NCBI RefSeq assembly: GCF_017355915.2
Contig: NZ_JAFEUV020000006.1
Coordinates: forward strand, 248,001-312,000
From: Telluribacter roseus
Lineage (GTDB): Bacteria; Bacteroidota; Bacteroidia; Cytophagales; Spirosomataceae
Length of the DNA: 64,000 nt
Reading direction: 5' to 3'
A program made the position numbers and the translations under genes. How positions within the stretch are numbered: position 1 is the first letter of the stretch; each line of letters starts with the position of its first letter. Shown piece after piece: positions 50,433 to 58,719 of the stretch. The notes below the pieces were generated by a model. The model did no database searches and had not been told where the DNA came from. It saw nothing but the letters and a program-made list of their open reading frames with translations.

Positions 50433-52856
50433 ATGCATTGCTTTTACCGTATTACGCTCCTGTTGCTCTTAGGATGCCTTTCTTTCAGTACGGTGGCTCA
50501 GCCCGCCCAGTCGGTGGCTCTGCTGGGTACCATTACCAACGCCGCTACCGGAAAGCCCATGGCCAACGTGCATGTGTTTGTGATGGAAACACGCAAGGGG
50601 GTACAAACGGACAGGGACGGTTTTTTTCTGCTTACCCTCAAGCCAGGTACCTATAATCTCAAGGTCAGCTTCCTGGGTTTTACTTCCCTGTTCAGGGAGG
50701 TGGTGCTGAGGCAGGGCGAAAACCGGGTGAATTTTGAGCTGGAAGAGGATACCCGCCTGCTGGAGGAAGTAACGGTAACGACCGGTAAGCCCGAAGAAAA
50801 TGTGCAGAAGGTAGAGATCGGGGCTTCGCGGCTCAATATCCGGAGTATCCAGCGTATCCCCGCTTTTATGGGGGAGGTGGATGTCATGCGCAGTCTGCTG
50901 ATGCTGCCCGGCGTGACCACGGTAGGTGAGGGTACCTCGGGAGTCAATGTACGGGGAGGCAGTGTGGACCAGAACCTGGTGCTGATGGACGATGCACCCC
51001 TTTTTAATACCTCCCACCTGTTTGGTTTTTTCTCGGTGTTCAATCAGGATGCGGTGCGCGACGTTACGCTGAGCCGCGGTGGCATCTCGTCCCAGTACGG
51101 CGGCCGGGCATCTTCGGTACTGGATGTACGCCTTAAGTACCCCAATTCGGAGAAATTCACCGGGAGCGGCGGGATAGGGCTGGTAGCCAGCCGACTGGCA
51201 CTGGAAGGCCCTTTGGTGAAGGGTAAGCTGTCGACGCTGCTGGCTGTACGTGCCTCCTTTAATGATTTTCTGTTTAAGCTGGGACCCGACAACCTGCGGG
51301 GCACCAAGGCCAACTTCTACGACATTACCAACAAGTGGTACTGGAAGATCAGCGAGCGTGATGAACTGACCCTGACCGGCTACTACAGCGATGATAACTT
51401 CAAGCTGGCCTCCGATTCACTTTCCACCGTTGAGGTCAACGCCTCGGCGTCACTGTACGGCTACAGCACCCGGAGTGGTACCCTGCGCTGGCAGCACACG
51501 ATCAGGGATGAAGAAACTCTGGAAGCCGTGGGAGTACTCAGTAACTACTCAGCCAGTATCAGCGTACCGGACTCGGCCAATGCCCTTGATTTGAGGTCGG
51601 GTATACTCTACACCAATGCGCGGGTCCAGTACACCAACCGTTCCGGCGAGCGGCACAAGTACCTGGCCGGGGCCAGTGCCATCAGCTACGGGATCCAGCC
51701 CAATACCCTTACACCCGGTCCTCACTCCAATGTACTGCCGGTGGATCTGGAGCGGGAACATGCGGTCGAAGCAGCCCTGTATGTAGAGGATGAATGGAAG
51801 CTGTCAGAACAGGTGTCCGTCGTTGCCGGGCTGCGTTATTCGCATTTTTTGAGGCTGGGCAACGCCAGTGTCTACCGCTACTCGCCGGACCTGCCCCGCT
51901 CGGAGGATGCTGTCACCGAGATAGAGCAATACGCTGCGGGGGAGGTAGTCAAATCTTACGGTGGTTTTGAACCCAGACTCGCACTGCGCTGGACCCTTAA
52001 TCCGGCTACTTCGGTAAAGATGGGCTACAACCGGATGATCCAGTACCTGCACCTGATCTCCAATACTACCTCCGCACTGCCTACCGCCCGCTGGGCTACG
52101 AGCAGTCAGTACCTGCGCCCGCAGGTGGCTGATCAGGTATCGGTGGGTCTGTTCAGAAATCTTAATAATGACACCTACGAAACTTCGGCCGAGATCTACT
52201 ACAAGAAGTTGCAGAATGCGGTAGATTATAAGGATGGAGCGGATATTATACTGAATCCGGCGCTGGAAACGGCTGTACTGCAGGGGCGGGGACGAGCGTA
52301 CGGACTGGAAATGATGACTAAGAAGAATACCGGCTTCTGGACCGGCTGGGTCAGTTATACCTACGCCCGCACCTTTCTGCAGATCGAAGGAGAGTTTCCG
52401 GAGGAGCGGGTCAACCGCGGACGCTGGTATCCTGCCAACTACGACCGGCCCCATACGCTCAATGCCATGGCCATATACCGGCCCAGCGTAACCACCACGT
52501 TTTCCTTCAACTTTACGTTCAGCAGCGGCCGGCCCGGCACATTTCCGAAGGGGCGTTACGTACTGTATGAGCCTACCATCTTTGGCGCCAATGTACCCAT
52601 CTATACTGATCGTAACCTGGGCCGTATTCCCAACTACCACCGGCTTGACTTCTCCGTTACGTTCGATGAGCACCCCGACAAGCACCCCGACCGCCGGTGG
52701 AAGGGAAGCTGGGTATTTTCGTTGTACAACGTGTACGCGCGTAAGAATGCCTTCTCCGTGTTCTACAACATACGGCCCTATTCACTGGCTACGGCCTACA
52801 AGCTATCCATATTTGGTACTATATTCCCTTCTCTTACTTACAACTTTAAGTTCTGA
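50433..52856 (+). CDS. TonB-dependent receptor with carboxypeptidase-like N-terminal domain (2)
   Basis: 807 residues. Signal peptide (LLLLLGCLSFSTVAQ), carboxypeptidase-like domain (LLGTITNAATGKPMANVHVF, LKPGTYNLKVSFLGFTSLFR), plug (VDVMRSLLMLPGVTTVGEGT, SGVNVRGGSVDQNLVLMDDA, PLFNTSHLFGFFSVFNQDAV) and barrel ending LTYNFKF. The TGA (52854-52856) overlaps the ATG of the following DUF4249 gene by one base (TGATG), so the two are translated together. The pair is a common Bacteroidota outer-membrane uptake system whose ligand has not been defined for most members. Confidence 0.95.
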   Translation: MHCFYRITLLLLLGCLSFSTVAQPAQSVALLGTITNAATGKPMANVHVFVMETRKGVQTDRDGFFLLTLKPGTYNLKVSFLGFTSLFREVVLRQGENRVNFELEEDTRLLEEVTVTTGKPEENVQKVEIGASRLNIRSIQRIPAFMGEVDVMRSLLMLPGVTTVGEGTSGVNVRGGSVDQNLVLMDDAPLFNTSHLFGFFSVFNQDAVRDVTLSRGGISSQYGGRASSVLDVRLKYPNSEKFTGSGGIGLVASRLALEGPLVKGKLSTLLAVRASFNDFLFKLGPDNLRGTKANFYDITNKWYWKISERDELTLTGYYSDDNFKLASDSLSTVEVNASASLYGYSTRSGTLRWQHTIRDEETLEAVGVLSNYSASISVPDSANALDLRSGILYTNARVQYTNRSGERHKYLAGASAISYGIQPNTLTPGPHSNVLPVDLEREHAVEAALYVEDEWKLSEQVSVVAGLRYSHFLRLGNASVYRYSPDLPRSEDAVTEIEQYAAGEVVKSYGGFEPRLALRWTLNPATSVKMGYNRMIQYLHLISNTTSALPTARWATSSQYLRPQVADQVSVGLFRNLNNDTYETSAEIYYKKLQNAVDYKDGADIILNPALETAVLQGRGRAYGLEMMTKKNTGFWTGWVSYTYARTFLQIEGEFPEERVNRGRWYPANYDRPHTLNAMAIYRPSVTTTFSFNFTFSSGRPGTFPKGRYVLYEPTIFGANVPIYTDRNLGRIPNYHRLDFSVTFDEHPDKHPDRRWKGSWVFSLYNVYARKNAFSVFYNIRPYSLATAYKLSIFGTIFPSLTYNFKF

Positions 52857-53935
52857 TGACTGCTGCTGGTTTTAAAAAGCTACTATATAAGTCGGTAGGA
52901 TGGTGCCTGGTGCTGATGGCCGGGTGTATCACGCCTTACGACGGTGATGTGAAAGAGGTGCCGCCCGGCATAGTGGTGCAGGGATTTATCTCCAACGAAG
53001 AGGGACCTTACACCGTCAGGCTGACCACCGCGGCCAACTACACCTACGCCGGCCTCAACTATGCCATCGAAAACGCCACTGTGTACATTACGGATAACGA
53101 AGGCAACCGGGAAAATCTGGTGCATAAGGGACTGGGTGAGTACCAGACCCAGACTCTCCGGGGCCAAACCGGCCGCACCTACCAGTTGCACATTGAGGCG
53201 AACGGAAAGCGCTACCAGTCGAGGCCCGAAACCATACGGCCCGTAAGTAAAATAGATCGCGTGTACGACGAAAGCTACCGGATCATTGACCCCAATACCA
53301 GACAGGATATACTCGGTGGGTGGAAGGTATATATAGATACCAAAGATCCGGCTGAGAGTGGCAACTACTACCGCTGGAGCTGGAAGCACTACAAGCAGGC
53401 GGTATTTTGTGGCTCGGTGAATGACCGCAACGGTAACCCGCTCTATGGCCTCTTCTGCTGCAACGCCAACTGCTGGGATATTGTCAGATGCATGGGCCCC
53501 AACTGCATCAACGTAGCCAATGACGCGCTCATTAATGGCAAGAACATCACCCGTCAGGAAGTAGCCGAGGTGCCCGTGGGGTGTCTGGACCGTTACTACA
53601 TTGAAATAGAGCAACAGGCACTCTCACGCGACGCCTATGTTTTCTGGAATACGGTAAAGCGTATGTTACAGAATACCGGCGGAATGTTCGACGTAACGCC
53701 ATCGGCTATACCCGGCAATATGACCAACGTGACCAACCCGGACGAAGACGTATTCGGGTACTTCGGAGCCATTGGTGTGGAGCGGGTTGGTTACTACGTC
53801 GACCGTACCGGAGCCGACCGCTCTGAATGCGACATGGGTATGCCATATCCTCCTACCGGTGGAATTCCACCCCCATGCGCCCCCTGTGCCGAAAGCCTGT
53901 ACCGTACCGCGAAGCGGCCCGGTTTTTGGGAATAG
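52856..53935 (+). CDS. DUF4249 lipoprotein, partner of the TonB receptor
   Basis: 359 residues with a lipoprotein signal (SVGWCLVLMAGC, Cys24). Beta-rich domain: PPGIVVQGFISNEEGPYTVR, LTTAANYTYAGLNYAIENAT, VYITDNEGNRENL and GEYQTQTLRGQTGRTYQLHI. A cysteine-rich middle region (FCGSVNDRNGNPLYGLFCCN, then ANCWDIVRCMGPNC) is followed by VFGYFGAIGVERVGYYVDR and a Pro/Cys tail (PPPCAPCAESLYR). Outer-membrane surface lipoprotein, probably a lid or ligand-binding partner of the preceding receptor. The stop codon lies inside the hairpin at 53929-53986. Confidence 0.93.
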   Translation: MTAAGFKKLLYKSVGWCLVLMAGCITPYDGDVKEVPPGIVVQGFISNEEGPYTVRLTTAANYTYAGLNYAIENATVYITDNEGNRENLVHKGLGEYQTQTLRGQTGRTYQLHIEANGKRYQSRPETIRPVSKIDRVYDESYRIIDPNTRQDILGGWKVYIDTKDPAESGNYYRWSWKHYKQAVFCGSVNDRNGNPLYGLFCCNANCWDIVRCMGPNCINVANDALINGKNITRQEVAEVPVGCLDRYYIEIEQQALSRDAYVFWNTVKRMLQNTGGMFDVTPSAIPGNMTNVTNPDEDVFGYFGAIGVERVGYYVDRTGADRSECDMGMPYPPTGGIPPPCAPCAESLYRTAKRPGFWE

Positions 53936-53986
53936 CGATCAATGAAAAGCCCCGCCACAGCGGGGCTTTTCATTGATCGCTATTCC
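53929..53986. terminator. 27-bp perfect-stem bidirectional terminator embracing two stop codons
   Basis: 53929-53955 is perfectly complementary to 53960-53986, loop CACA. The stem begins GGAATAGCGATCAATGAAAA and continues GCCCCGC. The left arm contains the DUF4249 stop TAG (53933-53935); the right arm contains the stop of the convergent sterol desaturase gene (53982-53980). Both proteins therefore end in codons GAA TAG within the stem. Confidence 0.97.
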
Positions 53987-54819
53987 GCTAACTTAGTACC
54001 TACCGACGGGCGGTACTCCTGAAATGGGATCTTCAATAGATTTCCCACCTGCGCGTTTTCTTCGGCCTTCATATGGGTGTCAATGCCATAGACCAGCTTG
54101 TCGTGCTCCAGCCGGGTAAAGGTACCGAACAGGCGGTCCCAGATCGAGAAGATATTGCCGTAGTTGGAGTCGGTATACGGCTGTACGTAGTGATGGTGTA
54201 CGTGGTGCATGTTAGGGGTTACGATCACCCAGCTCAGCACCCGGTCCAGCCAGGTAGGCAGGGTAATGTTGGCGTGGTTAAACTGCGAAAGCGCTACCGA
54301 AAGGGACTGGTACATAAATACCATCCACATGGGAGCACCGGTGATCACGACGGCCAGAGTAGTAAACAAAAACCGGAACACACTCTCGCCGGGGTGGTGG
54401 CGGTTGGCCGTAGTGGTATCAACGTGGAGGTCGGAGTGGTGGATCAGGTGGAACCGCCACATCCATTTTACCTTATGCTCAGTCCAGTGGACAAACCAGG
54501 CTCCGATCAGGTCGAGCAGCATCAGACCGATGAGCGCGAAGGCCCAGAGCGGCAGGGCGGGCAGCCACTGCAGGATACCAAACTCCTGCGCGACGGCCCA
54601 GTCGCTGGACTTCACCAGCACGAAAGCCATCAGGAAGTTGATAATAATGGTCGTAAGGGTAAAGATGATATTGGTACGGGCGTGCCTCCACTTGTTGTAT
54701 TGGAAGCGGAACAGGGGGTAGGCTCCTTCAATCAGCCAGAACAGCGTAATACCCCCTACCAGTATAGCAGAGCGGTGGGAGGAGGGAATATGTTCGAAGT
54801 ACTCAACCAGCGTTTGCAT
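53980..54819 (-). CDS. sterol desaturase/fatty-acid hydroxylase family membrane protein
   Basis: 279 residues with four or more membrane helices. The eight-histidine di-iron signature is present: WFVHWTEHKVKWMWRFHLIH followed by HSDLHVDTTTANRHHPGES, and MHHVHHHYVQPYTDSNYGN. The family hydroxylates or desaturates sterols, fatty acids or glyceryl ethers with O2; in Bacteroidota the substrate is usually unknown. Converges on DUF4249. Confidence 0.93.
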   Translation of the reverse strand: MQTLVEYFEHIPSSHRSAILVGGITLFWLIEGAYPLFRFQYNKWRHARTNIIFTLTTIIINFLMAFVLVKSSDWAVAQEFGILQWLPALPLWAFALIGLMLLDLIGAWFVHWTEHKVKWMWRFHLIHHSDLHVDTTTANRHHPGESVFRFLFTTLAVVITGAPMWMVFMYQSLSVALSQFNHANITLPTWLDRVLSWVIVTPNMHHVHHHYVQPYTDSNYGNIFSIWDRLFGTFTRLEHDKLVYGIDTHMKAEENAQVGNLLKIPFQEYRPSVGTKLAE

Positions 54820-54948
54820 AGTACCTGATGTCTAGGGTCCGGAAGAAGTTTTGCTCTAAATTAACATTTTTTAAGGAGTGAAATTGTCCAGCTTCTTCAA
54901 TAAAAATAACAACTTTGCCCCCGCTAATCCCACTGAACCTCCTCCTGT

Positions 54949-55587
54949 ATGACCTTAACCGTATCTAACCTCCGTAAGAACTATGGTACCCACCAGGTAC
55001 TGGATATTCCATACTGGCAGGTAGGGCACGGGATCTTTTGGATACAGGGTGAAAACGGAGCCGGTAAGTCTACCTTCTTCCGTACCCTGTCGGGTATGCT
55101 TTCGTACGAAGGTACTATCCGGCTGGACGGGGAGTACGATCTGCGCCAGCATCCGGTCCAGTATCGGCTACGGGTCAATATCGGGGAGGCCGAGCCGCTT
55201 TATCCCTCTTTTCTGACACCGGCTGACTTGCTGGGTTTCGTAGCCCGAGCCCGACAGAGCCCACCCGGGCAGGTCGAACAGCTCGCCACGGCCTTAGGGA
55301 TCAACTACCTGACGCAGCCGATGGGTGCCTGCTCCAGTGGCATGGTCAAGAAGGTGTCGCTGGCGCTGGCTTTTCTGGGGGAGCCGCGGGTCATCATCCT
55401 GGACGAACCCCTGATTACCATTGATCAGGAGGCACGCACCGCCCTGTTTGGCCTGATCAAGAGGTACCATGCTGAAGGCGTGACGTTCCTGCTTTCGTCC
55501 CACCAGCCCTTTGAGCACAACGACCTGTCGCTAACAGCTCGCTTTGCTCTGGTGAACAAAACACTGCAACCGCTGTCCCTGTCATGA
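54949..55587 (+). CDS. ABC transporter ATP-binding protein
   Basis: 212 residues, a single ATPase domain: Walker A GENGAGKST (34-42), signature CSSGMVKKVSLALAF (128-142), Walker B RVIILDEPLITID (147-159) and H-loop LLSSHQPFEHND. The SSGM-K-K signature places it with CcmA/NatA-like exporter ATPases. It precedes a membrane protein gene (55640) by 52 bp; the two probably form the transporter. Substrate unknown. Confidence 0.92.
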   Translation: MTLTVSNLRKNYGTHQVLDIPYWQVGHGIFWIQGENGAGKSTFFRTLSGMLSYEGTIRLDGEYDLRQHPVQYRLRVNIGEAEPLYPSFLTPADLLGFVARARQSPPGQVEQLATALGINYLTQPMGACSSGMVKKVSLALAFLGEPRVIILDEPLITIDQEARTALFGLIKRYHAEGVTFLLSSHQPFEHNDLSLTARFALVNKTLQPLSLS

Positions 55588-55639
55588 GCTGTCCTCTTGT
55601 ATCTAATCCAATATTCAGTAATTCGGGTAGCGAGGCCTT

Positions 55640-56704
55640 ATGAACGTACTGCTTATCTCTACGGTCCGGGAGTTTTACCGGCAGCGGGCCGGATTCTTTT
55701 TTGTATTGCTGGGGCTGCTGTTTGGCTTTCTGAGTGGCCGCGAGCACTACGCTTTCGCCCTGTTTTTCCTGAACGACCGGTTTGGAATGCTGTACCTGTT
55801 CCTGATCTGGGCGCTGTATACCCTGATGGTGGGCCAGTTTGTGCGGCAGCAGTGGGCCCGGCCTGACTATACCTTTATCTACCATACACGACTACTGCCT
55901 CCGGCCCGGCGGTACTATTACCTGGCAGCCGTGGGACTCGGCCTGTTACAGCCGGTGCTGTACTATGGAGGGTACCTGATGATAATAGCCCGGCAGGAGA
56001 AGATTATTCCGGCGGCCTGGCCCGTACCCCTGTACTGGCTGCTGCTGACCCTGGGCGTGGTAGCGGTAGCCGACGGGAGGCTACGCCATCCCAATACCGT
56101 CTCGCAGAAAGCCGGTGGACGTGAACTTCCCTTTGCCAGACCCCGTAGCTGGACCTTCTGGACCTTGGAGTGGCTCGTCCGGGAGCGGGCCCTCACCCTG
56201 CTGCTGTGCAAGTCCGGAGCGATGCTGTTTATGACCGCGACCCTGATCTACTTCCATACGGGTACCTACGACCTGCGCCTGCCGGCCATTGGCTGTACCT
56301 TTGCCTATCTGCTCAACGTGGGCCTTTCGTACGAGATCTACCAGTGGGAGAGTCGCGCCTGGCTGTGGGGGCGGTCTCTACCCGTACCGGCCACGAAGCG
56401 GTACCTACAGGCGGTACTTCTGCACGCGGTACTCCTGCTCCCCGAAACGCTGGTGGCGCTGCGGTACCTGGGCGGGCTACTTACCCTGACGGGCCTCCTG
56501 CAGCTGTACGGACTGGGGCTGGCCAGTGTACTGGTCTACCATACGTACCTGTACCGTCAGGATCGCCTGCTCGAAGATACCGTCCGTCCGCTGTTTATCG
56601 CCTACGTGCTATTGACCTTCCTGATCCTGTACCATCTGCCCCTATGGGTACTGGTCACAGGAGGTGGAGTGGCGTCATTCTGGTGGTGGAAGCGTAGGTG
56701 GTAG
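55640..56704 (+). CDS. multi-spanning membrane protein, probable permease partner of the ABC ATPase
   Basis: 354 residues with about ten hydrophobic segments (FFFVLLGLLFGFL, MLYLFLIWALYTLMVGQFV, YYYLAAVGLGLLQPVLYYGG, WPVPLYWLLLTLGVVAVAD, ALTLLLCKSGAMLFMTATLI, LQAVLLHAVLLLPETLVALR, LIAYVLLTFLILYHLPLWV-like). The N-terminus NVLLISTVREFYRQRAGFFF is typical of ABC-2-type exporters of Bacteroidota. No named family was recognised with certainty. Same strand as, and 52 bp after, the ATPase gene. Confidence 0.78.
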   Translation: MNVLLISTVREFYRQRAGFFFVLLGLLFGFLSGREHYAFALFFLNDRFGMLYLFLIWALYTLMVGQFVRQQWARPDYTFIYHTRLLPPARRYYYLAAVGLGLLQPVLYYGGYLMIIARQEKIIPAAWPVPLYWLLLTLGVVAVADGRLRHPNTVSQKAGGRELPFARPRSWTFWTLEWLVRERALTLLLCKSGAMLFMTATLIYFHTGTYDLRLPAIGCTFAYLLNVGLSYEIYQWESRAWLWGRSLPVPATKRYLQAVLLHAVLLLPETLVALRYLGGLLTLTGLLQLYGLGLASVLVYHTYLYRQDRLLEDTVRPLFIAYVLLTFLILYHLPLWVLVTGGGVASFWWWKRRW

Positions 56705-56712
56705 GTATTATA

Positions 56713-56752
56713 CACGATGCGGCTGAGCCATCTCCTGCCCAGCCGCATCGTG
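56713..56752. terminator. rho-independent terminator of the ABC operon
   Basis: CACGATGCGGCTG (56713-56725) pairs perfectly with 56740-56752, 14-base loop. It lies between the converging permease and cytochrome c genes. Confidence 0.85.
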
Positions 56753-56788
56753 CGTGTAGTTACTATTTCGGTTTGTAGTCAGGTACTT

Positions 56789-57397
56789 TCAGTACTTGGC
56801 ATTGACCGTAAGGGGTACTTCTTCGGGAATGGTAGCGTCATGGTTGATCATCTCAGCCGATAGCAGCGGATACCGGCCCAGGTAGGTAAGTACATTACCC
56901 ATGGGTTTGAGCGACTTGGCAGGGATAATCTTATCAACGGGTGGCTGCTGCTGCAGGTAATGGATCAGTGCCGCCATTTCCTTGTTAGAGATATAGTATA
57001 CCTCGTGCGAAGGCATGTACCAGAGCGAGCGGTAATTTTTGTCGAGCCCGTGGCGTAGAGCCCGCACCCAATCCTGACTGGTATATTCAACGCCCCCGAT
57101 GCCGGACGTGATGTTGGAAGCATAGAGGGTACCTAAGCCGGAACTTGCCTCAACAAAGGCGCGTCCACCGGCCAGATCGGCCCCGTGGCATCCGGTACAG
57201 CCTCGTATCTCGGCAATTTGTTTGCCCAGGGCGTATGAGTTGGCATCGTCCGGAATGGCCAGAGGTTGAACGTTTACTTCGTATACTTTTTGGATGCGGG
57301 CCTGGGTCTGTAGGTAAGCCACCGCATAAAAAAGGATCAGCAGACCGAGCACGCTGCCAAGAGCAATACCCGTCCATTTAAGTAGTTGTTTAAGCAT
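56789..57397 (-). CDS. membrane-anchored monohaem cytochrome c
   Basis: 202 residues. One N-terminal membrane anchor (GIALGSVLGLLILFYAVAYL), haem-binding IRGCTGCHGADLAGG (Cys67, Cys70, His71) and a likely distal ligand Met128 in SLWYMPSHEVY. The rest is a class I cytochrome c domain (TSGIGGVEYTSQDWVRALRH, GLDKNYRSLW). Probably an electron carrier for a dehydrogenase or terminal oxidase; no oxidase gene is nearby. Confidence 0.92.
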   Translation of the reverse strand: MLKQLLKWTGIALGSVLGLLILFYAVAYLQTQARIQKVYEVNVQPLAIPDDANSYALGKQIAEIRGCTGCHGADLAGGRAFVEASSGLGTLYASNITSGIGGVEYTSQDWVRALRHGLDKNYRSLWYMPSHEVYYISNKEMAALIHYLQQQPPVDKIIPAKSLKPMGNVLTYLGRYPLLSAEMINHDATIPEEVPLTVNAKY

Positions 57398-57752
57398 ACT
57401 CGTGTGGAATTGTTGTTGATGAAAACACGCGTTACGCCGGGAAGATCCTGTATAGAAACAGGTGTGGCCTGCAGAAAGTAAGGGGTGGCCACTGGTACTA
57501 CGTTTCGTCTTTTCCTGTTCAGCAACGGGAGCGAACAGGTACCTCTAAAAAGCAACAAAAGTTACCTGCAAGAGCGCGATATTGGCTGTTGAGGGTAACT
57601 CTTTACGTATCAACTACGATACGTGTAGGGCTATAAGGGTTTGATATACAGTAAAGTTAGCTAATAGTACTCACTTGTGCAAGAGTTGGATACAACTATT
57701 TGTTGGAAAAGGTCAATATGTGGGGGAGGGGTAGTTAATGGTTCTCCTAAAC
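57398..57752. other. intergenic region, 355 bp
   Basis: Between the cytochrome c start (57397) and the terminator of the SDR gene. No coding sequence recognised. Contains several GTAC-rich stretches but no clear promoter match. Confidence 0.4.
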
Positions 57753-57788
57753 AGAAGCGCCCGGACTGGATGTAGTCTGGGCGCTTCT
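57753..57788. terminator. rho-independent terminator of the SDR gene
   Basis: AGAAGCGCCCGGACT (57753-57767) pairs with 57774-57788 (one G-T), followed on the - strand by T-poor sequence but with a strong 15-bp stem. Confidence 0.75.
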
Positions 57789-57815
57789 TACAATCACTTA
57801 TCTAAAATACCGCCA

Positions 57816-58529
57816 CTACTTAGGCATAGTAGGCCGTACCTCTACCTTGCTGGGCAGGGTGCGGGCCGGCATCCGGATCAGGTCCAGCACGATCTGGCCG
57901 ATGTCTTCGGGTTGGATCTTCCAGGCATCCTTCTCGCTGGGTTCGTGTCCGTTGAAGTAGGTAGCCACCGATCCGGGCATAATGGTAGTGACCTTGATGC
58001 CGTCGTTACGTACGTCCAGCATCATCGCTTGCGTAAAGCCCACTACCGCAAACTTACTGGCGTTGTAGGCCGTGCCACCGGCAAAGAAGTTGGTACCGGC
58101 CAGACTGGCGATGGTAATAAAGTAGCCCTGGGTCTCCTTCAGGGCCGGCACGGAAGCCTTGGCACTGTTAAAAACCCCCGTTACGTTGATGTCGATGGTC
58201 TCGTGCCACTGATCGGAGCTCAGGTCCTGAATGGGAGCAAAATGGCCGATACCGGCATTAGCTACCATGTAGTCCAGGCGCCCCCACTGCTGTACTACAG
58301 CATCCACGGCTTTTTGTTGAGAGTCCAGGTCACGCACATCCGATTCGATGCCCAGGGCGTAGCCTTCTTTTATCTTATTGAGTGCGGCCGCGGCTTCGTC
58401 CGCATTCTCCTGCGAGCGGCTGGTGATCGCTACTCTGATGCCTTCTCGGATAAGTACTTCGGCTATACCGTAGCCAATGCCTTTGGAGCCTCCGGTGATG
58501 AGAGCCGTTTTAGTGGTAGTGTCTGCCAT
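57816..58529 (-). CDS. SDR family NAD(P)-dependent oxidoreductase
   Basis: 237 residues. Rossmann motif ALITGGSKGIGYGIAEVLIR (residues 9-28), YMVANAGIGHFAPIQDLSSD, catalytic Ser142 (TIASLAGTNFF), Tyr155 and Lys159 (GGTAYNASKFAVVGFTQAMM). Arg38 (SRSQ) hints at NADP preference. Classical SDR; substrate unknown. Confidence 0.96.
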   Translation of the reverse strand: MADTTTKTALITGGSKGIGYGIAEVLIREGIRVAITSRSQENADEAAAALNKIKEGYALGIESDVRDLDSQQKAVDAVVQQWGRLDYMVANAGIGHFAPIQDLSSDQWHETIDINVTGVFNSAKASVPALKETQGYFITIASLAGTNFFAGGTAYNASKFAVVGFTQAMMLDVRNDGIKVTTIMPGSVATYFNGHEPSEKDAWKIQPEDIGQIVLDLIRMPARTLPSKVEVRPTMPK

Positions 58530-58719
58530 GGGTAAATAGTAATGATTAAAAATGGTTGATTAGATAGTTCAAGAACCTGCAAAAACGGGGGAAGGTTTCT
58601 TTGTGGACGTATGACCGGTGCTTCCGGGCTTTCGGCAGGTACCTGCGGGCAGGTAAGTACGGGAGTGTACTATGGAGCAGAAGCGGGAGATTTGTAGCTC
58701 TACCACTTCAACCAGTACG

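Noticed and set aside
51804-52685. 293-codon reverse-strand frame
   Set aside because: Antisense shadow of the second TonB receptor gene, no recognisable domain.
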